DNA of 33,465 bases from Polyangia bacterium (GTDB lineage: Bacteria; Myxococcota_A; Polyangia; Polyangiales; Sandaracinaceae), in contig JAUHXR010000064.1 in assembly GCA_030426845.1 (NCBI GenBank), forward strand, positions 1-33,465, read 5' to 3'. Every line of letters starts with the position of its first letter. Positions within the stretch are counted from its first letter, which is position 1. This document shows positions 9,349-16,788 of the stretch, piece by piece. Position numbers and translations under genes: made by a program. Below the pieces are notes generated by a model, which was not told where the DNA came from, made no database searches, and saw nothing but the letters and a program-made list of their open reading frames with translations.

Positions 9349-9639
9349 GTGACTGACCAGCTCCAGGTGGAAGCGCGCGACGGCGCGGTGCGTTTCCCCG
9401 TGCGCGTCTCGCCGCGCGCGAGCCGCGACGCGGTCGGCGGCGTCCACGACGGCGCGCTCCGGGTGCGGGTCACCGCCCCGCCGGTGGACGGCGCGGCCAA
9501 CGCCGCGATCCAGCGCCTGATCGCGCGCCGCCTCGGGGTCGCCAAGGGGAGCGTCCGCATCGTGGCCGGCGAGACCTCCAAGACCAAGACGATCGAGGTC
9601 GACGGCGTCAGCCCCGACGCGGTGCGCGCGCTCGCGTGA
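9349..9639 (+). CDS. DUF167 (YggU) family protein
   Basis: The 96-residue product matches the usual length of the DUF167/YggU family. It has the family pattern VRVSPRASRDAV, then LRVRVTAPPVDGAANAA and AKGSVRIVAGETSKTKTIEV. The molecular function is unknown across the family, which is a small alpha/beta fold. The GTG at 9349 is preferred over an ATG at 9334 because a GAGGG lies at 9340-9344 and the length fits. Its stop abuts the convergent stop of the next gene with no intervening base. Confidence 0.88.
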   Translation: MTDQLQVEARDGAVRFPVRVSPRASRDAVGGVHDGALRVRVTAPPVDGAANAAIQRLIARRLGVAKGSVRIVAGETSKTKTIEVDGVSPDAVRALA

Positions 9640-9936
9640 TCAGCCGCGCCACCAGCCTTGTCGTTGGCCCACGAGGAACACCGCGAGGGTCGTGACCGCG
9701 CAGGAGAGGAGCGCGGCGCCGGCGACGCCGCTGAACAGGCTGACCAGCCCTCCGAGGATCGTCAGCGCGAGCACCACGCCGCCCGCGATCTTCTGCGCGG
9801 CGAGCGTCCCCTGCTCACGGTGATCTTGCTGCGTCAGCGAGGTGGCGGGCGCGCAGGTGGGGCAGAAGGTCCGTCCGTCTACGCCCACTCCGTCGAAGGG
9901 ACTGAGCGGCTTGGAGCACGCGAAACACGCCGTCAT
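9640..9936 (-). CDS. Zinc-ribbon, two-helix membrane protein
   Basis: The ATG at 9936 gives 98 residues. The N-terminus carries CFACSKPL and, about 20 residues on, FCPTCAP, a CxxC...CxxC pair typical of a small zinc ribbon. Two hydrophobic segments follow (about 50-70 and 72-90), ending in GQRQGWWRG. Such ribbon-plus-membrane proteins are common and mostly uncharacterised. The ribbon should face the cytoplasm. It lies 27 bp downstream of the PLP enzyme gene... in genomic order to its left and on the same strand, so it could be the fourth gene of that transcript. Confidence 0.7.
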   Translation of the reverse strand: MTACFACSKPLSPFDGVGVDGRTFCPTCAPATSLTQQDHREQGTLAAQKIAGGVVLALTILGGLVSLFSGVAGAALLSCAVTTLAVFLVGQRQGWWRG

Positions 9937-9963
9937 GGCGGGCACCGTAACCACCCGCGGCGT

Positions 9964-11025
9964 TCACGCCAGATCGGCGGCCTCCGCGCGCTCGACCCAC
10001 CTCCGGATCCGCCGCGGCGCCCACGCCCAGTCGGTCCGCGCGACGTCGGGGAGCGGCGCGGTGCTCTTGGTGGACCAGAACACCACCGGGCCCTCGTCCT
10101 CGCGGATCGCGGCCGCGGCCTTCGCGCTGTAGGTCGTGTCGAGCTCGAAGCCGGCGTGCTCGCGCCACCACGCGATCGCGCGCCGGCCCGCTTCCGTCGG
10201 CTCGCCGTAGCCGCGGCCGAGCTGAGCGCCGTCCACCTCGAGCCCCGCGCCGAGCGCGCGTCGGTCGAACGCGAGGGATCGATCGGCCGTGAGCTCCGCG
10301 AGCCGCGCGGCGGTGCGCTGCGCCAGCCCGACGATCCGGTAGGCGCTCGTCACGGGCCAGGGCGTGACGCGGACGCTGCTCAGCCGCGGGGGGGTGCGCC
10401 AGCCGATCCCCCGGGTCGCGGCCGCGCGCAGGCCGAGGAGGAGCCCCGCGCTCGTGCAGGTCGAGCCGACGCCGACGACCACGCGCTCGGGCGCGGGCAG
10501 CTCGCCCGCCTCGACCTGGAGCGCCAGCTCGAGGCCCGCCGACACGTAGGCGAGCGCTCCGGTCACCGTCGCGCCGCCCGGGACCATCACGGCGGCGTCG
10601 CGGGCGCGGGCCTGCTCCAGCGCGATCGCGAACGGGAGCACCGACCAGTGCGGCAGGTCGACGAGCGCGGGGCGCGCGGCGAGGATCACCCGGCAGTTCT
10701 CGAGCGCGGCCGGGGAGGCCGGCTGTGGGAAGAGGATCGCGCCCACGTCGAGGCCGACCCGCGGCGCGTGGAGCACCGTCGCGACCGCGTGGTTGCTCCC
10801 GTAGGCGCCCGTCGCGTAGATCCGCCGCTTGCCCCGGGCCCGCGCGTCCCCGAGGAGCGCCTCGAGGGTGCGAACCTTGTTGCCGCCGTAGATCGGCGAG
10901 CTGAGGTCGTCGCGCTTCACCCACACGTCTCCGCGGACGTGCCGCGTCGGCGTGGGGAAGTCGCCGAGCTCGACCCAGGGCAGGCGCGCCCGGGGCCACA
11001 GCGTAGGCAGCGCGCGGGCGCTCAC
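9964..11025 (-). CDS. PLP enzyme of the D-cysteine desulfhydrase / ACC deaminase family
   Basis: A 353-residue fold-type II PLP enzyme. GGNKVRTLE places the Schiff-base lysine at K50. GAYGSNHA supplies S77-N78-H79, equivalent to the ACC deaminase S78 region, and TYSAKA near the C-terminus supplies the conserved tyrosine. Family members release ammonia from D-cysteine (with sulfide and pyruvate) or from 1-aminocyclopropane-1-carboxylate. I cannot tell which substrate applies; SNH instead of SNQ disfavours a classical ACC deaminase. The GTG start overlaps the stop of the LysM gene (GTGA). Placement behind a kinase and a LysM protein hints at D-amino-acid or wall-related metabolism, which is an inference. 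Confidence 0.85.
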   Translation of the reverse strand: MSARALPTLWPRARLPWVELGDFPTPTRHVRGDVWVKRDDLSSPIYGGNKVRTLEALLGDARARGKRRIYATGAYGSNHAVATVLHAPRVGLDVGAILFPQPASPAALENCRVILAARPALVDLPHWSVLPFAIALEQARARDAAVMVPGGATVTGALAYVSAGLELALQVEAGELPAPERVVVGVGSTCTSAGLLLGLRAAATRGIGWRTPPRLSSVRVTPWPVTSAYRIVGLAQRTAARLAELTADRSLAFDRRALGAGLEVDGAQLGRGYGEPTEAGRRAIAWWREHAGFELDTTYSAKAAAAIREDEGPVVFWSTKSTAPLPDVARTDWAWAPRRIRRWVERAEAADLA

Positions 11026-12041
11026 TCCGCCGGCGCGGGCCCGGCGTCCGCGTCCGTCACGCCCCCGTCGTCGGGTGCCGTCGCCGCCGCGGCCGCCGCT
11101 TCGTCGCGCCGCGTCACCGCGCGCTCGTAGGCCGCGAGCACGGTGGGTGAGGTGTCGCGCTGATCGGGCCGGAAGTCGGGCTGCCGCTCGAGCACCCGCG
11201 CGAAGGCGTCGGTCGCGAGGTCGCCGCGGTCGAGCGCGACGTAGCCCACCGCGAGCTCGGAGAAGATGCGCACGATCTGGATGTCGGTGAGCTCGCCGAC
11301 CCCGAGCAGCCGGTTGCCGAGCGCGACCGCCTCCGCGTAGCGCCCACGCCGCACGTGCTCGCGGAGCTGAGGGAGCTGCTCGTCGATCTCGTGCTGCATG
11401 TCCCGGGTCGCGCCGACCTCGACGTCGTCCCCGGTGGTGCGCTCGATCAGCGCGCGGCCCTCGTCGCTCAACAGCAGGTCGGCGAGCGGCACGAGGACGA
11501 TCTGCCCGCGCGCGAGCCGCTGGCGGCGCATCGAGTTGAAGCGCATCAGGCGCGACGCCTCGCCCTGGTCGTCGTAGTAGAGCTGCGCGACGCGCCGCAT
11601 CGTGTCGCCCTGTCGCGCGACGTGGCGGAGCGGGTACGGGATCAAGAGCTCCGCGCCGACGTTGGGCGTGTTGCCGCCCGCGTCCGGGTTGGCCTCGATC
11701 AGCGCGGAGACGCGGCGCGGATCGCCGTAGTGCTGGGTCGCGATCTGGGCCCAGCTCTCGCCCTCCTGCACGCGGTGGTAGGAGACCCGCGGGATCGCGA
11801 GCCGGAGGCCGACCACGATCGCGGCGCCGCCCTGGGTCGTCAGCCCGTTCTCGGCCACCAGCACGCTCTCGCGCCGCGGGTCGCCGTAGTAGCGCTGGGC
11901 GATCGAGGCGAGGGTCTCGCCCGGCCGCACGACGTGCATGTACGAGGAGCTGCCGCCCGTCCCGTCGCCCTGGGCCGCGGCCGACGCGGCGGACGACACG
12001 AGGAGCGCGGCGCAGATCGAGAGTACCCGCGTCGCCGTCAC
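11022..12041 (-). CDS. Exported protein with three LysM domains and a helical C-terminal region
   Basis: The GTG at 12041 gives 339 residues and overlaps the kinase stop codon. A signal peptide ending SAASAAAQ (to about residue 24) is followed by three LysM domains (about 35-84, 86-134, 138-185). Each has the pattern V-x-GE/D-T/S...YGD/YDD...N...L-I/V-P. The remainder is helical, with EAVALGNRLLGVGEL and DRGDLATDAFARVLERQPDF resembling TPR repeats, and it ends in an Asp/Ala/Gly-rich tail. LysM modules bind N-acetylglucosamine in peptidoglycan, so the protein is probably held at the wall. It is the middle gene of a three-gene coupled operon. Confidence 0.88.
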   Translation of the reverse strand: MTATRVLSICAALLVSSAASAAAQGDGTGGSSSYMHVVRPGETLASIAQRYYGDPRRESVLVAENGLTTQGGAAIVVGLRLAIPRVSYHRVQEGESWAQIATQHYGDPRRVSALIEANPDAGGNTPNVGAELLIPYPLRHVARQGDTMRRVAQLYYDDQGEASRLMRFNSMRRQRLARGQIVLVPLADLLLSDEGRALIERTTGDDVEVGATRDMQHEIDEQLPQLREHVRRGRYAEAVALGNRLLGVGELTDIQIVRIFSELAVGYVALDRGDLATDAFARVLERQPDFRPDQRDTSPTVLAAYERAVTRRDEAAAAAATAPDDGGVTDADAGPAPAE

Positions 12042-13414
12042 GGCTGGGCCTCCTCCGGCTCCTCGGGCGTCGCGCCTTCGCCGCCCGAGAGGTCGACGTC
12101 GATCGGCTGGGTCTCGCCGTCGACGATCCACACCTCACGGTTCACCTCCGGGAAGTGCGGGTTCTGGAGCTTGAGCCAGTGCCGGCCGGGCTCGAGCGCG
12201 ATCGCGCGCGCCGACGGCGTGGTCATGACGTGCTCGCCGTCGATGTAGACCTCGGCCCAGGGGTAGACGATGAAGCGCAGGTAGCCCGCGCGCTCGAGCA
12301 CCACCCCGCCGGTGTCCTCCCGGGTGAAGCTCTCCGCGTCTGGCGCGAGCGTGCCCGTCGCGGCCTGGATCGCCCCGCCGGTCCCCACGATCGCGAGGAA
12401 CAGCACGAGGTTCACGAGCCAGTTCACCCGCAGCGCCGAGCCGTCCCCGGTGCGCCGCGTCCGGTTGGGCGTGCTCGCGGCGAGGATCTCGGTGGCCTCG
12501 TCCTCCGACACCACCCCGAGCTCGCGCAGGTACATCACCACGCGCGCGTTGTGGTTGATCGGCACGCGCGCGCTGAGGAAGTCCATCAGGTCGTCGATCA
12601 GCGCCTGCGTGGTCGGGTACCGGTTGGCCGGCATCTTCTCCATGCAGCGCGCCATGATGTGCTCGAGCGCGCGCGGGACCTTCGGGTTGAGCTTGCGCGG
12701 GCTCACGTAGCGGTCGAGGCGGATCTTCTGCATCACCGTGCGCGCCTCGTCCTCGACGAACGGCTTCTGCCCGGTGGCCATCTGGTAGAGCACGATGCCG
12801 AGCGAGAAGATGTCGCTGCGGAAGTCGAGCTTGTCGCCGAGGATCTGCTCCGGGCTCATGTAGCTCGGCGTGCCGAGGCCGGTGCCCGTCTCGGTCAGGT
12901 CGCTCAGCTTGTCGTCGCGAGCGATCCCGAAGTCCATCAGCTTCACCTCGCCGTGCTTGCTGATCATGATGTTCGCCGGCTTGATGTCGCGGTGGATGAC
13001 GCCCCGGAAGTGGGCGTAGTCCAGCGCGCGGGCGACCTGCAGGGCGATGATGGCGGCGATCTCGACCGGGAGTCGGGGGGTGATCTCCAGGAGGTCGTAC
13101 AGGTCGATGCCCTGCACGTACTCCATGATGATGTGCATCGTCCCGCGGTCTTTGGCGAAGTCGTAGACGTGCAGGATGTTCTCGTGCTGCAGCGAGGCCA
13201 TGAAGTGGGCCTCGCGCTCGAAGCGCTTGGCGAACCCGCTGTCCACCGCGATCGAGGGCTTGAGGGACTTGATCGCCACCTCGCGCCCGAGCGGCTCCTG
13301 CACGGCTCGGTAGACGACCGCCATGCCTCCGCTGCCGATCTCGGAGACGACCCTGCAGTTGGCAATCCGGTCCAAACCGGCCGGGATCGTGTCAGTGCGC
13401 TCGTGGACTGTCAA
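12038..13414 (-). CDS. Eukaryote-like Ser/Thr protein kinase with membrane helix and PEGA domain
   Basis: The start is read as a TTG at 13414 with AGGGG 5 nt upstream, giving 458 residues. The kinase domain (about 20-285) is intact: glycine loop GSGGMAVV (27-34), VAIK with K49, helix-C E68, HRDIKPAN (141-148), DFG (161-163), and a GTPSYMSPEQ activation segment. A spacer leads to one membrane helix (about 329-350) and a C-terminal PEGA domain (about 373-445) on the far side. Such kinases are abundant in myxobacteria. The PEGA domain may sense wall or polysaccharide state. It is first in a GTGA-coupled operon with the LysM protein and the PLP enzyme. An ATG at 13537 would add about 41 poorly conserved-looking residues. 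Confidence 0.92.
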   Translation of the reverse strand: MTVHERTDTIPAGLDRIANCRVVSEIGSGGMAVVYRAVQEPLGREVAIKSLKPSIAVDSGFAKRFEREAHFMASLQHENILHVYDFAKDRGTMHIIMEYVQGIDLYDLLEITPRLPVEIAAIIALQVARALDYAHFRGVIHRDIKPANIMISKHGEVKLMDFGIARDDKLSDLTETGTGLGTPSYMSPEQILGDKLDFRSDIFSLGIVLYQMATGQKPFVEDEARTVMQKIRLDRYVSPRKLNPKVPRALEHIMARCMEKMPANRYPTTQALIDDLMDFLSARVPINHNARVVMYLRELGVVSEDEATEILAASTPNRTRRTGDGSALRVNWLVNLVLFLAIVGTGGAIQAATGTLAPDAESFTREDTGGVVLERAGYLRFIVYPWAEVYIDGEHVMTTPSARAIALEPGRHWLKLQNPHFPEVNREVWIVDGETQPIDVDLSGGEGATPEEPEEAQP

Positions 13415-13563
13415 CGAAGCCCCTGATTTCGTGCGTTTGTCCCCACCCGCGCCTCGCCGGATCGGAGCGCGCGACGCGCCAGGTGGCGCCTCTACCCTCC
13501 ACCTGCCGCGCCAAAGCGACACGATCCGTCCACCCATAGCGTCATGTTCCACCACCCTGAACG

Positions 13564-13578
13564 TTGGCACAGCACCTG
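13564..13578 (+). promoter_or_regulatory. Candidate sigma54 (-24/-12) promoter
   Basis: TTGGCAC at 13563-13569 is followed after AGCAC by CTGC. This gives the GG-N10-GC spacing of sigma54 promoters, with one mismatch from the TGGCAC-N5-TTGC consensus. Transcription would start close to the ATG at 13594, leaving almost no leader, which weakens the call. The rest of the 179-bp divergent gap (13415-13593) shows nothing else identifiable. Confidence 0.25.
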
Positions 13579-13593
13579 CGAGGCCAGGCGCGC

Positions 13594-14208
13594 ATGCGAC
13601 GCGCGCCCCGCACCATCAAGCAGCTTCAGAAGGTCGGGCTCCTCCACGGGCTGGAGGGCGACGAGGCCTGGCGCCTCTACGACGCGGTCGGCCGCGGCGC
13701 CCCCATCACCGACCTGCTTCGCCTCTACTACGCGGCCGACGGCGACGCGGTCGAGTCGCTGTGGCGCCGCCAGTCGGACGCCTACGCGGAGGCGCACAAG
13801 ACCGAGCGCCCGTCGGAGGTCGCTCAGGCGCTGCTCCACGCCATGCCTGACATCGGCTCGCTCAAGCTCACGCTCAGCCGCGAGGCGCTCGCGGTCGCGA
13901 ACGACCGGCACACCGTGACGGTCTCCCAGGTGGTGCGTCACTCGCGTGTCAGGACGCGCGTCCATCGGGTCGCGCTGACATCGCCGCGTCACGTGGTGCA
14001 GGCGGTCAACGCGCTGCTGGCCCACGACGATCACCCCCGCCGCTTCGTCGAGCTGGCCTGCCAGCGCGGGCTCCGCGTGTTCGTCGGGCTCGAGGCGGAG
14101 GCTGCGCGCACGGTGCTCGAGTGGCGCGCGACCACCCACCCGGACGTCGAGGCGATGTACGCCTTCGCGTGCTGGGATCGCGCTCCGTCCGTCCGCGCGG
14201 TCGGCTGA
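13594..14208 (+). CDS. Protein of unknown function
   Basis: The ATG at 13594 gives 204 residues; an in-frame TTG lies at 13564. The protein is soluble, with a basic N-terminus (RRAPRTIKQLQKVG), then a helical segment (LYDAVGRGAPITDLLRLYYAADGDAVESLW). The second half looks alpha/beta, with HTVTVSQVVRHSRVRTRVHRVAL and RGLRVFVGLEAEAART. There is no signal peptide, membrane helix or known motif. It is divergent from the kinase gene and upstream of the TonB cluster, from which a 153-bp gap separates it. Confidence 0.6.
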   Translation: MRRAPRTIKQLQKVGLLHGLEGDEAWRLYDAVGRGAPITDLLRLYYAADGDAVESLWRRQSDAYAEAHKTERPSEVAQALLHAMPDIGSLKLTLSREALAVANDRHTVTVSQVVRHSRVRTRVHRVALTSPRHVVQAVNALLAHDDHPRRFVELACQRGLRVFVGLEAEAARTVLEWRATTHPDVEAMYAFACWDRAPSVRAVG

Positions 14209-14312
14209 GCGCGCGCGAGCGAGGCCGCGCGCGGCGGGGCGTGTTTCCGTCCCGTTGCTGGCGCGCCATGTTCCGACACGGATCCGCCCGTAGACCGACC
14301 CTCGACTGACAC

Positions 14313-14329
14313 AGGCGGGAAACCTGCCT
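14313..14329 (+). other. Short hairpin ahead of tonB
   Basis: AGGCGGG and CCTGCCT pair around an AAA loop (7 bp, one G-T wobble). No T-run follows, so a classical terminator is unlikely. It lies 33 bp before tonB, inside a 153-bp gap where I see no good promoter and no metal-regulator box. It may be a leader-RNA structure. Confidence 0.3.
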
Positions 14330-14361
14330 GGCTTAGCTCTGGGGTCGTCCAGGTACGGGCG

Positions 14362-15126
14362 ATGTTCAGCGACTTCGACAAGAGCAAGGCGCCGCAGGAG
14401 GGCCGCGGTCGTCGGACCGCGTCGGCGGTGATCGCGGGGGGCATCTTCGCCCTCCTCGCGGTGGCGCTCGCCGCGGCGCTCGCGATCCGCCACGAGATCC
14501 AGCGGCGCGAGGAGGAGCTCGCGGTCCAGTTCGCCACCCTCGACGCGCCCGAGGTCGAGCCGGAGCCCGAGCCCGAGCCCGAGCCGGAGCCCGAGCCGCA
14601 GCCCCGACGCGCCGCGCCCGCGGCCGCGAGCGACGGTCCCCCGACCGAGATCCCGGATCAGCGCCCCGATGAGTCGGACGGCGAGCTCACCGACCCCGGC
14701 GACGTCGGGCCGGTCGGCGGGACGCTCGACGGAGTCGAGGGCGGCGCCGACATCGCGCCGCCCGAGCCGGTCGCGCCGCCCCCGCCCGAGCCTCCGCCGG
14801 GCCCGCCGCGCCGGCCGCGCCCGCCGCCCCAGCAGGAGCGTGTCGAGGTCACGCCGCCGCGGCGCCTCAGCGGCTGCGACACCCCCGAGCGGCCGTCGAG
14901 CCTCGACGGCGCCACCGCGGAGACGATCCGCGTCCGCGTCCGCGTCGTGATCGGCGCGGACGGCCGGGTGATGCGCGCGACGATCACCGAGGGTCACCCG
15001 CTGATCCCCGAGCCCACGATCTTGAGCTGCGTCGAGTCCCGGCTCTACGAGCCCGCGAGCCTCGAAGGCACGCCCGTCCCTTACGTCCTCTCCTACGTCT
15101 TCACCTTCCGCCCCGACATCCTCTAG
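14362..15126 (+). CDS. TonB-type energy-transducing protein
   Basis: 254 residues: a short cytoplasmic N-terminus, one membrane helix (about 20-43), a Glu-Pro repeat (about 66-79), a long Pro-rich periplasmic spacer, and a TonB C-terminal domain (about 165-254). That domain includes VRVVIGADGRVMRATITEGHP and a final YVFTFRP. TonB carries proton-motive energy from ExbB/ExbD to outer-membrane receptors. It is the first gene of a dedicated plus-strand operon, 14 bp before exbB. Two cysteines in the C-terminal domain (SGCDTP and SCVES) could form a disulfide, as in TonB domains of some related proteins. I give no gene symbol because several TonB paralogues are likely in such a genome. Confidence 0.88.
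   Translation: MFSDFDKSKAPQEGRGRRTASAVIAGGIFALLAVALAAALAIRHEIQRREEELAVQFATLDAPEVEPEPEPEPEPEPEPQPRRAAPAAASDGPPTEIPDQRPDESDGELTDPGDVGPVGGTLDGVEGGADIAPPEPVAPPPPEPPPGPPRRPRPPPQQERVEVTPPRRLSGCDTPERPSSLDGATAETIRVRVRVVIGADGRVMRATITEGHPLIPEPTILSCVESRLYEPASLEGTPVPYVLSYVFTFRPDIL
14557..14598. repeat. (Glu-Pro)7 hexamer repeat in tonB
   Basis: Seven GAGCCN hexamers encode the EP run of TonB. Such runs are rigid and help the protein span the periplasm. Confidence 0.8.
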
Positions 15127-15140
15127 CACCGGAATCAACG

Positions 15141-15890
15141 ATGGAAATCGATCTTGTCGAGCTCTGGGCCAACATGCCGGCCCTCGTGAAGGCGGTGGTG
15201 GTCGTCCTCACGCTGCAGGCGCTCGCCACCATCTACGTGCTGGTCGACCGGCTCATCCTCCTGATGAGCAGCCAGTCGCGCTCTCGCGCCTTCGCCGCCG
15301 AGGCGGGCGCCAAGCTCGCGGCGGGTCGCTTCTCCGAGGTCGCCGCGATCGCGAAGAAGCACGACAAGAGCCACCTCGCGAGCTTCATCGAGACGGGCGT
15401 CGAGGTCTTCCTCGCGCGCGCGGAGGACGGTCACGACCGCGAGAAGGCGGCCGAGTTCGCCAAGCGCGCGCTCGAGCGCAAGGGCGAGAACCTCTCGGAG
15501 AGCCTCAACCGCGGCCTCAACATCCTCGCGTCGACCGGGTCGACGGCGCCGTTCATCGGCCTGCTCGGCACGGTGCTCGGCATCCTCAACGCCTTCCGCC
15601 TCATCGGCGAGGAGTCGTCGGGCGGGATGGCGACCATCGGCCCGGCGATCTCCGAGGCGCTGGTGGTCACCGGCTACGGCCTCCTGGTCGCGATCCCGAC
15701 GGTGCTGGTGTTCAACTGGCTCAGCGGGAAGATCGCGAAGTACGAGGCGGGCCTCGCCAACGCGGGGAGCGAGCTCGTCGACCAGCTCGAGGCGGACGTC
15801 GCGGTCCAGCCGAAGCAGGGCGCCAAGAAGAACGGCAGCGACGCGAAGGTCCCGGCGGGCACGGGCGCGCCGGCGACCGCGATGGCCTGA
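15141..15890 (+). CDS. exbB: ExbB/TolQ/MotA-family proton channel protein
   Basis: 249 residues with three predicted membrane helices (about 14-38, 130-155 and 175-200). The conserved ExbB/TolQ stretch reads ASTGSTAPFIGLLGTVLGI, followed by TIGPAISEALVVTGYGLLVAIP. A cytoplasmic helical loop lies between helices 1 and 2. The C-terminal tail is Lys/Ala-rich. ExbB forms the pentameric scaffold around ExbD that uses the proton gradient to energise TonB. It lies between tonB and two exbD genes, so the name ExbB is preferred over TolQ. Confidence 0.92.
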   Translation: MEIDLVELWANMPALVKAVVVVLTLQALATIYVLVDRLILLMSSQSRSRAFAAEAGAKLAAGRFSEVAAIAKKHDKSHLASFIETGVEVFLARAEDGHDREKAAEFAKRALERKGENLSESLNRGLNILASTGSTAPFIGLLGTVLGILNAFRLIGEESSGGMATIGPAISEALVVTGYGLLVAIPTVLVFNWLSGKIAKYEAGLANAGSELVDQLEADVAVQPKQGAKKNGSDAKVPAGTGAPATAMA

Positions 15891-15897
15891 GGGACCC

Positions 15898-16344
15898 ATG
15901 GGCCTCGGTCGCAAATCTCGCCAGAAGGCGAGGCCGGAGATGAACGTCACGCCGCTCGTCGACGTGGTGCTGGTGCTCTTGATCATCTTCATGATCGTGA
16001 TCCCGGCGTCGCAGGGCGTGTCGCTCGAGCTCCCCGCGATCGAGAACCCGGACGAGGAGACGGAGGACGGCGTCGAGCCGATCGTCCTGTCGATCACGCG
16101 GAGCGGCGGGCTGTTCCTCGACGACGGGCTGGTCCCCGAGGACGAGCTCGAGGCGCACCTCGTCGCGGCCCACCGCCGCGCGCCGCGGGCCCGCCTGGTG
16201 CTGCGCGGTGACCGCGGCGTCGACTACGTCCGCGCGCGCGAGGCCTTCGCGGCCGCCCAGACCGTCGGCTTCCCCGGGATCTCGCTCCGCGTGAACCACG
16301 ACGAGGGCGACGTCCGCGTCGGCGCCCCCCAGGGGCAGGAGTAG
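15898..16344 (+). CDS. exbD: ExbD/TolR-family protein (first copy)
   Basis: 148 residues with the family hallmark MNVTPLVDVVLVLLIIFM directly after a basic N-terminus. D22 is the proton-carrying aspartate equivalent to E. coli ExbD D25. After one membrane helix comes a periplasmic domain (about 45-140) ending in a charged tail. GAGGGA precedes the start by a few bases. The start lies 7 bp after exbB. Confidence 0.92.
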   Translation: MGLGRKSRQKARPEMNVTPLVDVVLVLLIIFMIVIPASQGVSLELPAIENPDEETEDGVEPIVLSITRSGGLFLDDGLVPEDELEAHLVAAHRRAPRARLVLRGDRGVDYVRAREAFAAAQTVGFPGISLRVNHDEGDVRVGAPQGQE

Positions 16345-16349
16345 CCGCC

Positions 16350-16778
16350 ATGGCGATGGACGTACAGACCGGACCGAAGAAGAAGGGCGCGTCGGCGCCG
16401 CACATGAACGTCACGCCGCTCGTCGACGTGGTGCTCGTGCTGCTGATCATCTTCATGGTCGCGATGCCGGCGATGATGAAGTTCTTCTGGATCCACGTCC
16501 CGCCGGCGAGCCAGGGGCGGGTCGAGCCGAACCCGGACCAGCAGCCGCCGATCGTCGTGACGGTGAACGAAGAGGGGCGGATCCGGATCAACCAGGACGT
16601 CTACGAGGACGCGGTCTTCCCGACCCGGCTCCGCCGCGCGCTGGTCGCGGCCAACGAGCGCAAGATCTACTTCGACGCCGCCGACAACGTCCCTTACGAC
16701 CGCGCGATCGACGCGATGGACCTCGCCCGCGGGGCGGGGGCCGCGCACATCGCGGTGATGACCGAGCGGCTGCGCTGA
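16350..16778 (+). CDS. exbD: ExbD/TolR-family protein (second copy)
   Basis: 142 residues, with the same MNVTPLVDVVLVLLIIFM element as the previous gene; the proton-carrying residue is D26. The periplasmic domain differs clearly from the first copy (DQQPPIVVTVNEEGRI, YEDAVFPTRL), so this is an old duplication, not a recent one. CAGGAG precedes the start. Two ExbD proteins with one ExbB may assemble as a hetero-dimer in the channel, as inferred for other exbBDD operons. Confidence 0.92.
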   Translation: MAMDVQTGPKKKGASAPHMNVTPLVDVVLVLLIIFMVAMPAMMKFFWIHVPPASQGRVEPNPDQQPPIVVTVNEEGRIRINQDVYEDAVFPTRLRRALVAANERKIYFDAADNVPYDRAIDAMDLARGAGAAHIAVMTERLR

Positions 16779-16788
16779 GAGGCTCCTC

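Noticed and set aside
9658-11130. A 490-codon plus-strand frame opposite the PLP enzyme
   Set aside because: It is antisense of a gene with an intact GGNK lysine motif.
13379-13414. TTGACA on the minus strand near the kinase start, as a -35 promoter box
   Set aside because: No -10-like hexamer lies at 16-18 nt, and the TTG has a Shine-Dalgarno-like AGGGG upstream, so it reads better as the start codon.
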